A stretch of DNA of 64,000 nt, from assembly GCF_023555005.1 (NCBI RefSeq), contig NZ_JAMJPJ010000009.1, positions 39,080 through 103,079 on the forward strand. Reading direction: 5' to 3'. This stretch comes from Halomonas llamarensis. Lineage in GTDB: Bacteria > Pseudomonadota > Gammaproteobacteria > Pseudomonadales > Halomonadaceae. The notes beneath the pieces are model-generated. The model searched no databases and had not been told where the DNA came from. It worked only from the letters and a program-made list of their open reading frames with translations. Position 1 is the stretch's first letter. Every line of letters starts with the position of its first letter. Shown piece after piece: positions 47,201 to 54,896 of this stretch. Both the position numbers and the translations under genes were made by a program.

Positions 47201-48044
47201 CGCCCAGGAAGCCACGGCGTTTGAGGTGCTGGATGAACCGCAGGAACTGTCTCAGGAACTGTCCCAGTTGGCCCAGCCGGAGACTTTCCACCTGCACAAG
47301 TTTCCGCGTGGCCCCGGCCCCGGCACCTTCCTGCATGGCCTGCTGGAATGGGCAGGCAAAGAAGGCTTTGAAAGCGCCGCGACCGACAGCGATGGCCTTG
47401 ATGATATGCTCTGGCGGCGGGTGCAGCTGCGCGGCTGGCAGGCATGGCAAGCACCGCTGGCCGGTTGGCTAACGACGCTGTTGACCACGCCCTTACCGCT
47501 GAACAAAAGCGACAGCGTACCGCTCACCGAGCTGGGCAGCTATCAGGTCGAACTGGAGTTCTGGTTCGCCGCCAAAGAGGTCGATACCCAGGCCATCGAC
47601 GCCCTGGTTAGCAAGCACTTACTGCCAGGGGTTGAGCGCCCCGCGCTGGATGCCGACACCCTGAACGGCATGCTCAAAGGCTTTATTGATCTGGCCTTCG
47701 AACACCAGGGGCGCTTCTACGTGCTGGACTGGAAATCCAACTATTTGGGGCCGGATGACAGCGCCTACGAACCCGAGGCTCTGCGCCAGGCGCTGCTGAC
47801 CAAACGCTACGACCTACAGGCCGCGCTATATTTGCTGGCCATGCACCGGCTGTTAAAAGCCCGCCTGCCCGACTACAACCCGCACCAGCACCTGGGCGGC
47901 TCGATGACGGTCTTTCTGCGCGGCAGCCGCAGCCCAGGGCGCGGGGTCTTTGCCGAGCCCGCCCCGGTCGAACTGATCGAAGCCCTGGATGCCCTGTTTG
48001 CCGGTGAGCCGGTTTCAACCACGTCGCAAGAGGCCACGCTATGA
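44244..48044 (+). CDS. recB: Exodeoxyribonuclease V subunit beta (RecB)
   Basis: Helicase-nuclease subunit of RecBCD. The 1266 residues carry UvrD/Rep-type motifs: Walker A IEASAGTGKTFTIALL (residue 17 on), motif II LIDEFQDTDPIQYRIF, motif III ILLIGDPKQAIYAFRGAD, motif V/VI VVTIHKSKGLEYPLVFLPF and LYVALTRARHATWLG. The C-terminal nuclease domain has LDWKSNYLG and RYDLQAALYLLAMHR. Residues about 97-126 are a 30-residue insert coming from a repeat element (separate entry), in the loop before MDEAAVSTIHSWCYRML. Its stop overlaps the recD start by 4 bp. The 5' end is the second of two recB starts at this locus. Confidence 0.96.
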   Translation: MTQPTPLNPLTLPLHGSRLIEASAGTGKTFTIALLYVRLVLGGQHSDDDTAFVRPLTPPEILVVTFTNAATQELRERIRNRLVEAAGVFRKAPDAKEAGHGEGLFPGMEKVAPRDGFTAPSEWPASEPSDDPLLLQLRDQYDEATWPACARRLELAAEWMDEAAVSTIHSWCYRMLREHAFDSGSLFSLDLENDQHELEQEVVRDYWRTFYYPLDAEALGHITRYWKSPDELHAQVARLLAESDALGSQRPDPAETLSAAEAERQATLSTLKAPWPAWLDELVPALEDAAKRKAFKGQSFNAKSRANWLGALREWSESDLERPALTPAAWKRLTPDGMAEIWKDGAPPCPAAWEALAELPAALKALPEPRNDLLIHAVQWCKVRLEREQERRAEMGPNDLLSHLDRALQGPNKDALAAQILRQFPVALIDEFQDTDPIQYRIFNAVYEVAKPRRDAAILLIGDPKQAIYAFRGADIFTYLQARQDTAGRHVTLGTNFRSSRAMVEAVNHCFAYADRQPAGAFLFREEGGDNPLPFQPVTAKGRDEQLVHQGQPLPAMTLWALPSDEPLSKTAYQTEMAERCASHMTELLSAGQQAESGFQKGDPLTPLKPSDMAVLVNGLQEARAIRLALASRGVKSVYLSDHDKVFSSPMAGQVERWLRACAEPLASSRQAEAHLRAALATPVLGLSLADLDHLQQSELAWEARVEQFSHYHRLWQRQGVLPLVRRMMVDFDIPARLLTAFEDGERLLTDLLHLGELLQQASQELDGEHALIRFLYDAIADPESHGDSHKLRLESDADLVKVVTIHKSKGLEYPLVFLPFIANHRPVSDKDLPLRWHDAHGNLQLSLSADEDTLATADRERLGEDLRKLYVALTRARHATWLGLAPLKGLENSAIGHLINGGKTLAPEELAAKLAELTEGSDIRVNAPPEPTALRLAPPQQTTTLGHARTPTRPAKEHWWIASYSALRLSGTLTAPVLTPLEPTTAQEATAFEVLDEPQELSQELSQLAQPETFHLHKFPRGPGPGTFLHGLLEWAGKEGFESAATDSDGLDDMLWRRVQLRGWQAWQAPLAGWLTTLLTTPLPLNKSDSVPLTELGSYQVELEFWFAAKEVDTQAIDALVSKHLLPGVERPALDADTLNGMLKGFIDLAFEHQGRFYVLDWKSNYLGPDDSAYEPEALRQALLTKRYDLQAALYLLAMHRLLKARLPDYNPHQHLGGSMTVFLRGSRSPGRGVFAEPAPVELIEALDALFAGEPVSTTSQEATL
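44531..44621 (+). repeat. MITE-like palindromic element inside recB
   Basis: About 91 bp with terminal inverted repeats (GGAAGCAGGTCACGGAG near 44531 and CTCGGAGTGGCCTGCTTCC at 44603-44621) and two internal copies of CCAGGGATGG (44559-44568, 44581-44590), the inner part again being self-complementary (GAGGG...CCCTC). It has no stop in the recB frame and adds about 30 residues. Looks like a dispersed intergenic repeat that landed in a tolerant loop. Confidence 0.7.
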
Positions 48045-50362
48045 GCAGTAAACGCACCAACGGCCACCCAGGCGACACCCAAACGTTTGACCTGTTCGAC
48101 GACACCGCCGCCGAAATGAGAGAGACAAGCGAGACGAGCGAGCCAGCACCCACGGCCGATGCTACGCAAGTAAGCGCTCACCTTGCGCTAAGCGATACAA
48201 CCGAACTACTGGCGCTTTGTGAGCGCTGGGTGGCGCGAGGCTGGCTGCGGGACCTGGACCGCGCCCTGGTGCGCTTTCTCGCCATGGAAGCACCGGACGC
48301 CCCGCCGCTGCTGCTACTCGGTGCCGCGCTTGCCAGCCACCAGCTAGGCCGCGGCCATGTGTGCCTGGATCTAGACGCCACGCTCAGCGCGCCGGACTTT
48401 GCGCTTTCGCTACCGCCGGAAGGCGATGATCTAAACGACCCACCGCCGCTGCCCAGCCAGGTGCTCGCCACGCTAACGCTCGCCGAGTGGCAAGCCGCGC
48501 TCAACCACCCCACGCTGATAAGCGACGGCCCCGGCAATACACCGCTCGTGGTCAGCAACAGCGGCAACACCACCAAGCTCTACCTACGCCGCTACTGGCA
48601 ATACGAACAGACCCTCCACCAGGAAATCGCCAACCGCCTCACCGGCGAAGAGGGCACCTGTAGGAGCCCAATTCATTGGGCGATGGATGACGCCAGTCAT
48701 CCCGATCTACTCGCCAACGCGCTAAACATTCTATTTGACACCACCCCCACCCTGGACTGGCAAAAAACCGCCTGCGCCCTGGCCGCCCGCAACCGCTTCG
48801 GCATTATTACCGGCGGCCCCGGCACCGGCAAAACCACCACCGTGGTGCGCCTGCTCGCCCTGCTGCAAACCCTGCAACTGGCAGAGCCCAATGCCCAACC
48901 GTTGCGCATCCGCCTCGCCGCGCCCACCGGCAAAGCCGCCGCCCGGCTGAATGAATCCATCGCCGGGCAGGTCAGTCAACTTCCCTTTACAGCGCTAACG
49001 ACCTTGTGGGAGCCCAATTTATTGGGCGATGAAGCGCGCTCGGGGCAGCTTCAGGCAGCAATACCAACTGAGGTGACCACGCTTCACCGCTTATTAGGCG
49101 CCCGGCCGGATACCCGCCACTTCCGCCACAACGCCGCCAACCCGCTAGCGCTGGACGTCCTGGTGATCGACGAAGCCTCGATGGTGGATATCGAAATGAT
49201 GACCGCCGTGCTGCGTGCCCTGCCCGCCCAGGCGCAGCTGGTGCTGCTGGGGGATAAAGACCAGCTCGCCTCGGTGGAAGCCGGTGCCGTACTGGGCGAC
49301 CTGTGCCGCCGCGCCGAGGCCGTCCACTACACGCCAGAGACCGCCGCTTGGCTTGCACACGCCACCGGCCAGCCGCTGCCGCCGGACTACATCGACGCTC
49401 ATGGCCAGCCGCTTGACCAAGCGATTACCATGCTCCGGGTCAGCCACCGCTTTAACGAGTACAGCGGCATCGGCCAACTGGCCCAGGCGATCAACCAGCC
49501 AAGCCACACCCAAAGCGACCAGGAAAAACACCAGGCAGTGAACCAGGTGCTGCGCCACGGCTACCCGGACCTGCACCACCTGACGCTGACCGACGACGCC
49601 GCGCTGGATAAGCTGGTCATTCACGGCAGCCCCGACAAGTTTATCAACGGCGGCGAAGGCCGCACCGACCATAACGGCGAGCCCATCGCCCCGCCCACCG
49701 GCTACCGCCACTATCTGAACGTGCTGAATGCCCAGCGCCCGCGCGGGGAATCATTTGAGGAAAACGCAGACGCCTACAACGACTGGGCAGGCGCGGTACT
49801 CAGCGCCTACAGCCACTTCCAACTGCTATGCGCGCTGCGCAAAGGCCCGTGGGGGGTAGAAGGCTTGAACCTGCGCATCGCCAAAACATTGCGCCAAGAA
49901 AAGCTGCTGTACGGGAGTGATTTCACGCTGGAAAAAGGCTGGTATGAAGGCCGCCCGGTACTCGTCACCCAAAACGACTACGGCCTGAAACTGATGAACG
50001 GCGATATCGGCATCACGCTAGCAGTGCCCGACCCGCGCACGCCGGGTAAATCGCTACTTAGAGTCGCCTTCCCCACAAGCGACCCGGAAAAACCCATCCG
50101 CTGGGTGTTACCCTCCCGCCTACACGCGGTAGAAACCGTGTTCGCGATGACAGTACACAAATCCCAAGGCTCGGAGTTCCAGCACACCGCACTGCTACTA
50201 CCGCAAACGCCCAACCCAATTCTCACCCGCGAGCTGGTCTACACCGGGATTACTCGCGCCCGCGACTGGCTGACGCTGATTGAAGCTAAGCGCGGGATAT
50301 TGAATGATGCAGTGACTAGGGAGGTTATGAGGGTGAGTGGGATAAAAGGCATCAACAGCTAA
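48041..50362 (+). CDS. recD: Exodeoxyribonuclease V subunit alpha (RecD)
   Basis: Superfamily 1B 5'-3' helicase subunit of RecBCD. The 773 residues contain Walker A (FGIITGGPGTGKTTTVVRLL), LAAPTGKAAARLNESI, motif II LDVLVIDEASMVDIEMM, VLLGDKDQLASVEAGAVLGD and the C-terminal motif FAMTVHKSQGSEFQHTALLL with GITRARDWLTLIE. It is longer than E. coli RecD (about 608), partly through two in-frame REP-like sequences (separate entries) and extra sequence around residues 430-560. Coupled to recB by a 4-bp overlap. Confidence 0.95.
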   Translation: MSSKRTNGHPGDTQTFDLFDDTAAEMRETSETSEPAPTADATQVSAHLALSDTTELLALCERWVARGWLRDLDRALVRFLAMEAPDAPPLLLLGAALASHQLGRGHVCLDLDATLSAPDFALSLPPEGDDLNDPPPLPSQVLATLTLAEWQAALNHPTLISDGPGNTPLVVSNSGNTTKLYLRRYWQYEQTLHQEIANRLTGEEGTCRSPIHWAMDDASHPDLLANALNILFDTTPTLDWQKTACALAARNRFGIITGGPGTGKTTTVVRLLALLQTLQLAEPNAQPLRIRLAAPTGKAAARLNESIAGQVSQLPFTALTTLWEPNLLGDEARSGQLQAAIPTEVTTLHRLLGARPDTRHFRHNAANPLALDVLVIDEASMVDIEMMTAVLRALPAQAQLVLLGDKDQLASVEAGAVLGDLCRRAEAVHYTPETAAWLAHATGQPLPPDYIDAHGQPLDQAITMLRVSHRFNEYSGIGQLAQAINQPSHTQSDQEKHQAVNQVLRHGYPDLHHLTLTDDAALDKLVIHGSPDKFINGGEGRTDHNGEPIAPPTGYRHYLNVLNAQRPRGESFEENADAYNDWAGAVLSAYSHFQLLCALRKGPWGVEGLNLRIAKTLRQEKLLYGSDFTLEKGWYEGRPVLVTQNDYGLKLMNGDIGITLAVPDPRTPGKSLLRVAFPTSDPEKPIRWVLPSRLHAVETVFAMTVHKSQGSEFQHTALLLPQTPNPILTRELVYTGITRARDWLTLIEAKRGILNDAVTREVMRVSGIKGINS
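48659..48687 (+). repeat. REP-like palindrome in recD, copy 1
   Basis: TGTAGGAGCCCAATT followed by CATTGGGCGATGGA: a GCCCAAT/ATTGGGC hairpin preceded by the TGTRGGA head typical of repetitive extragenic palindromes. It is read in frame as CRSPIHWAMDD at about residue 207 of RecD, in the N-terminal part ahead of Walker A. Confidence 0.82.
49005..49032 (+). repeat. REP-like palindrome in recD, copy 2
   Basis: TGTGGGAGCCCAATT followed by TATTGGGCGATGA, same orientation and nearly the same sequence as copy 1, 346 bp apart. It is read in frame as LWEPNLLGDE at about residue 322, in the loop before TTLHRLLGA where other RecD proteins have a short variable segment. Confidence 0.82.
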
Positions 50363-50417
50363 TTCATTATTTCATATAATTTAGCTGAAATAGGTTACCA
50401 AGGATTTTTTTGAAATT

Positions 50418-50660
50418 ATGAACAATGAAAACAAAGATAATAAAACAATTTATATAAGCCAAGAAGACTGGGGAGAGGCATTAGCACTAAGAACCCATTT
50501 AAGCGTTATTCTTAAAACGGCATACGCATTTTCTGATGAAGAGCTCGTCGGTAAGCAGCCCCTTCAAATAGACTCAGGTCAACTACTTTTAGCCGCAGCA
50601 TCACTTAGAGCATTGATCTTCGATAGTGCAGCACAGCCTCTTCTAAGTGGTTATGCATAA
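50418..50660 (+). CDS. Hypothetical protein, probably truncated by the IS630-type element
   Basis: An 80-residue acidic protein of unknown function (MNNENKDNKTIYISQEDWGE..., then LQIDSGQLLLAAASLRALIF). It is much AT-richer than recD before it. Its last codons (GYA and the stop) lie in or at the left inverted repeat of the IS element at 50654, so the original C-terminus may be lost. No ribosome binding site of note. Confidence 0.55.
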   Translation: MNNENKDNKTIYISQEDWGEALALRTHLSVILKTAYAFSDEELVGKQPLQIDSGQLLLAAASLRALIFDSAAQPLLSGYA

Positions 50661-51665
50661 GTTATCGAGTAATTAGTGCCGTAACCATTGCATACGTTTT
50701 TGACCGTTTCACAAAGCTTATCGAACGAACTGTAGGCTGTTAAGGGTAGCCACCGGTATTTGATTTCGCGCCAAAGGATTTCGATCAGGTTCAGCTCCGG
50801 CGAATACGGCGACAAATAGACCAGATGAATGCGATGTGCCATCCAATCAATAAGTTTGCGCTGGAATGCCTTGGAACGGTGCATTCTGGCATTATCCAGT
50901 ATCACGACGGCGAATGCGTCAGGGTCTTTATGTGCCGCAAACTGATCAAAGGCTTCTACAACGATCTCAGTGGTCACTGACTCGGTGGTCATGTGGTAAA
51001 AAAACTCGTCTTTTCTGGTGAGAAAGCCCAGTACATTCAACCGTTTGCTGTGTGGGTAGGCCGTGACTTCCCAGGGCTTGCCTATCGGGCTCCATGCATA
51101 AGGAAGTGACGATGACTGCGAGAAACCGGCTTCATCAAAGAAATAGAGATCGCACTCACCCTCATCTTCCCACTCCTTCAATACATTGATCATCTCTTGC
51201 GTATGGCGAAAATCTGTTTCGTCACGCTGTGCCCTCAATGAACGGCGTATCCGCTTACAGCTATAGCCTTTTTTTTAACGCGCGCCGCAACGTGTCCTGG
51301 CTGACGACGTTGCCCGTCTGCTCCTGAAACTTGGCATGGAGGACAGGCAATTGATGGGGATATTCTTCAACCAGTTGCTCTAACACAGCAAGATCACTCT
51401 CGCTGAGAAGGTGGGGGCGTCCTTCGCGAGGCTTGTCTTGAAGCCCTTCAATACCGTCTGCTTCCCATTGGGATAACCAAGTCGATACCGTATCGCGCTT
51501 GACCCCGATAATATCGCGAATCTGGTTAATCGTATGGCCCTTGTGGTTGAGCAGAATGGCGTGAGCCCGACGACGTAGCGCTCTCTTTTCGCCGTACTGG
51601 TAGGCTTCATTTAAGATACGTTGCTGGTCAGGTGTTAAAGAAACAAAACGTAAGCGCCGAGACAT
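50654..51665 (-). CDS. IS630-family transposase in two frames (frameshift at an A8 run)
   Basis: The first frame (ATG 51663-51665, MSRRLRFVSLTPDQQR; stop near 51261) has the helix-turn-helix half (GHTINQIRDIIGVKRDTVST). The second frame carries the DDE catalytic half: FFDEAGFSQSSSLPYAW, VVILDNARMHRSKAF and SPELNLIEILWREIK. They join at a run of eight A (51269-51276 on the plus strand as T): reading past it in the +1 frame gives KKGYSCKRIRRSLRAQRDET, a natural continuation. This may be programmed or transcriptional slippage, as in other IS630 elements, or a mutation. The last residues (GTNYSITYA) reach into the left inverted repeat. Confidence 0.83.
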
Positions 51666-51720
51666 GGTTCCGTGTTTTACTCTGATGGGTCTTTGTTCTT
51701 TATACACGATAATTTATGCA
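50654..51720 (-). mobile_element. IS630-family insertion sequence, about 1067 bp
   Basis: Imperfect terminal inverted repeats: left TGCATAAGTTATCGAGTA (50654 on) and right, on the complementary strand, TGCATAAATTATCGTGTA (from 51720). They enclose a two-frame IS630-type transposase. No clean TA duplication is visible at both ends; TA is at 50652-50653 on the left only. Marks the left boundary of the AT-rich island. Confidence 0.82.
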
Positions 51721-51777
51721 GAGTCACTTAAAAGGGCGGGTAAGTTTCTGCTATTATTCATAAGTACCTAGCCCCGT

Positions 51778-53679
51778 TTATACAGCCATACTGCTATGAA
51801 TACTTTCTTGAAATGGTGTTAATGACTGGATCTGAGCAAATAGCTCTCTAACTGTACACCCAGCATCGACCAGTGCAGTAGAGTTCACACAAGGGCGTGG
51901 AACGATATATGTATAAAACTTGGCACCTTCACAGATCGTGCCCAATGCCCATGCATTGTGTAATGGTTTGCCTTCGAATGAGACAATATGTAAGTGGGCA
52001 TCAACCTCTATTCCTCCGATTTCGATATCGCCATTAAAAAAAGGTCGGATAACGCCTTGTTTAAGTAATTTTTGGGTAAATATCGACCTATCAATAGTTG
52101 GAGATGACTTGGGAACTCTGGCTCTTATTAGTGTGTCGGCAAAAAATTTACTCTCGGGAAACAGCGAACTATTTACAACAAATGAAGCCTTTTCAGGATT
52201 CATGGTCACATAGGCGTTGGGACCAAACGTCATGATCAGATAACCTGCTTTGGCAAGTGCTAACCACTCCTCGACACGTTCTAGAGGTGGCCCCACTGCA
52301 AGTCGGTTCATCGCAGGCAAGAAGCCAGTAATGAATTCTTGATGCGAATTGGAAGACAAAGAGCCAAAGTCTATAGCATTCCGCAAATTATCACGGATAT
52401 CTCGAAGCACATCACAAGCAGCTTTCAATGGGCTATCGACGTTACCTCGATGGGCTTCTTTTATGTCATCCTCAAGAAATGAGTAAAGCCACGTTTGGTA
52501 TGCCTTTTCGTTCTTTAAGGCCTGACTTGGAATCGGCTCTATAATCGATTTCCATGTAAAAATAGGAACATCTGGAAGGCAAAGCTCAAGCACAGCATCA
52601 GCGGATTCGACACTTAGGCGTACAAGTGCTTCATCTAACAAGTTAGCGAAGGCGTCACCATGGCGATGGCGCGCATGTGTTAAGTAATAAGCATGAGCCA
52701 TATCTCGTACAATTAAAGGAAGCACTTCATTAGAGAAGTTCAGCTCTCCAGGGACTTTCTCAGTATGCCATTTGCTAACCGCAGCCTGAGTCAAAAAACG
52801 AGCCCGATACTGATCTGAAACACCTTTCTGATTCGCCGCACGAGCTGAGAGAGGAAGACCACTTCGTGAGTAAATAGCCAATGTCGGCTCTTCGCCAGAT
52901 GGGCGATAAATAAGTTCGTTGGTTTCATCATTACGATAAAATTTTCCACCACGACCAATTGTGAGTGCTGCGATAGTATCGACCGATGTCAAACCCATAC
53001 CTTCAACAGCCACAGAAGTGCCAGAAGAAATTCTTTCTAACTGTTGGTCAATAGGATTTGGAGAAGCCACTATATAGTTAAGAAAGTTATTACTCTTGTG
53101 ATATGCCTCTACGAAATTTTCCCTCTCTTGGTCGAGCTGATCAAAATAATTTTCGGCATGCCCCGTTGTCAGAAATAGGAAGTCAGTATTAAGAGTTTCA
53201 GTTCCTTCCAGAGTTATCATAAAACGGTTATCAGGCTCGACGTGTAAATCTACTGCCTTGCAAGGGTGAAGTTGAACATCACAATATCGCTCTAACCGTA
53301 ATAGTAAATAATGAAACACCCAATTGAGATACTCACCGAACAATCTTCGTGGAAGATAGCTGTTAGGCCCTACTGAATTGTCTAAGTAGTGTTTGTCTAC
53401 TGCCCACTCATACAAACTAGGCCCAGCCAATAGTGGCCCAGCATTCTCAATGGTTGGATCCATGAACATAGTAATTTGGGATGCCACTGTATTAAGTAGC
53501 AGGTAGTCCGGTTGGCAAGGATAGTGAATACCAGCCCCTGGTACGCCTGGATCAATAAGATGTAGCTGAAGTCGAAGTGTATTTGATCCATGTATGGCAT
53601 GCGCAGTGATGCGCTCCAGCACGTTAATTCCGCGTGGGCCAAGTCCTACTATGGCAATCGATACCGAGTCACGCTGCAT
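51778..53679 (-). CDS. FAD/NAD(P)-binding oxidoreductase-like protein
   Basis: A 633-residue protein of the FAD-NAD(P)-binding (NAD_binding_9) type: N-terminal Rossmann motif SIAIVGLGPRGINVLERI, then HYPCQPDYLLLNTVASQ, and a second nucleotide-binding stretch GTSVAVEGMGLTSVDTIAAL; the C-terminus has ALGTICEGAKFYTYIVPRPC. Members occur near natural-product genes and some act as flavin monooxygenases; the reaction here is not known. GGGGAG lies 9 bases before the ATG. It is divergent from the broken LysR gene, sharing a promoter region with a Fur-like palindrome. AT-richer than the recBCD genes. Confidence 0.82.
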   Translation of the reverse strand: MQRDSVSIAIVGLGPRGINVLERITAHAIHGSNTLRLQLHLIDPGVPGAGIHYPCQPDYLLLNTVASQITMFMDPTIENAGPLLAGPSLYEWAVDKHYLDNSVGPNSYLPRRLFGEYLNWVFHYLLLRLERYCDVQLHPCKAVDLHVEPDNRFMITLEGTETLNTDFLFLTTGHAENYFDQLDQERENFVEAYHKSNNFLNYIVASPNPIDQQLERISSGTSVAVEGMGLTSVDTIAALTIGRGGKFYRNDETNELIYRPSGEEPTLAIYSRSGLPLSARAANQKGVSDQYRARFLTQAAVSKWHTEKVPGELNFSNEVLPLIVRDMAHAYYLTHARHRHGDAFANLLDEALVRLSVESADAVLELCLPDVPIFTWKSIIEPIPSQALKNEKAYQTWLYSFLEDDIKEAHRGNVDSPLKAACDVLRDIRDNLRNAIDFGSLSSNSHQEFITGFLPAMNRLAVGPPLERVEEWLALAKAGYLIMTFGPNAYVTMNPEKASFVVNSSLFPESKFFADTLIRARVPKSSPTIDRSIFTQKLLKQGVIRPFFNGDIEIGGIEVDAHLHIVSFEGKPLHNAWALGTICEGAKFYTYIVPRPCVNSTALVDAGCTVRELFAQIQSLTPFQESIHSSMAV

Positions 53680-53825
53680 TGCTGCTATCTCCCCTGAATA
53701 TGGTGCAATATGAAGTTCTCGGCTGATTCTAATGTTTGGACATCCTGCCGATAATCTCCCCAGTGCGTTCCAGACGCAGATATAGCGTACGCACTACTGA
53801 CACTTCCTTAAAAACGATTTATAGT

Positions 53826-53838
53826 GATAATAATTATC
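53826..53838 (+). promoter_or_regulatory. Putative Fur box (6-1-6 palindrome) in the divergent promoter
   Basis: GATAATAATTATC is a perfect 6-1-6 inverted repeat equal to the core of the Fur consensus (GATAAT-n-ATTATC). A second small palindrome, AAGATAATCTT, follows at 53846-53856. Both lie between the FAD-enzyme gene and the LysR gene, 24 bp before the LysR start codon. AT-rich DNA yields such motifs by chance more often, so this is a prediction. Confidence 0.5.
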
Positions 53839-53861
53839 TTTTTTTAAGATAATCTTGCTTT

Positions 53862-54763
53862 ATGGGGCAATGCATGCAACTTAAATCGTTACGTCTATTC
53901 ATGGCTGTAGCCGAGACCGGCAGCTTCGTGGCAGCATCTCAGCGGCTGCATACGGTGCAATCAAACGTTACTGCTCACATTAAAAAACTTGAAGAAGAGC
54001 TGGGGGCCCAGCTTATTCATCGCTCGGGACAAGCCCGTCTTACTTCTGCCGGATTTGCACTTATGGAATATGCTGAGCGTATTCTGATTACTCATGATGA
54101 AGCGCTCGCCTTATTTAGGTCTAATGAAAAGACTTGCGGGCAACTTCGAATCGGCGCGATGGAAACCACGACAGCCCTTCGACTCCCTCCGATTCTGACC
54201 GCTTATTATGCCGCGCACCCCGAGGTCGATATCAAACTCACTACTGGCCCCACAGCAGACTTGACTAAATTATTGCTGGCCGGACAGGTTGATTGCGTGT
54301 TCGTAGCGGGACGCCTAGAGCATGGCCGCTATCACGTGTTCAAGGCCTTTACTTTAGCGAACAACTTGTACTGGTAGGCCCGAAGCCTATGCCTACCATG
54401 CCTACCACGGAAGAGCTGTTAGCATCAGCGTTTCTTGCCTTTCGACAAGGATGTAGCTACCGCCAGCGTATCGAGTTACTGCTGGCTTCTTATGGGGTCA
54501 ATGCAGTTCGAATTTTTGAGTTCGGAACACTAGATGCAATGCTCGGCTGTGTCTCTGCTGGTATGGGGTATGCCATGCTCCCCCTAGCGACAGTCAAAGC
54601 ACACCAACATAGATTTGGTATTCACTATCTGGAACTGTCGAAACCTATTTCTGATGTCGATACGTATTTCGTTACGACCGATCCAGATACATGGACTCCG
54701 GCGCTGGCGCGATTTGTTGACACCTTGCGTGAAGCAGTGATCATGGTCGAAACACAATATTGA
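53862..54763 (+). pseudogene. LysR-family regulator, frameshifted
   Basis: The first frame (to 54377) gives the winged helix-turn-helix (MQLKSLRLFMAVAETGSFVA; QRLHTVQSNVTAHIKKLEEE) and the first part of the effector domain. It ends at ANNLYW-stop. The correct continuation lies in another frame: YFSEQLVLVGPKPMPTMPTT through VETQY (to 54763), containing GCVSAGMGYAMLPLATVKAH. A single-base loss near 54345 explains this. Together the two parts give a normal length of about 300 residues. Either a recent mutation or a sequencing error; if real, control of the cluster by this protein is lost. Confidence 0.85.
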
Positions 54764-54896
54764 TTTATCAAGGGACAGGCATCTCATTTTCTGATACTCG
54801 AATTCACATATCGTTATTGGACTCCACTCCCTTTGAGTCTGAAGCTTAGATCAACGAGGTATAACTTCGACTAAGGCTTAATCAGGGGACGGGGGC

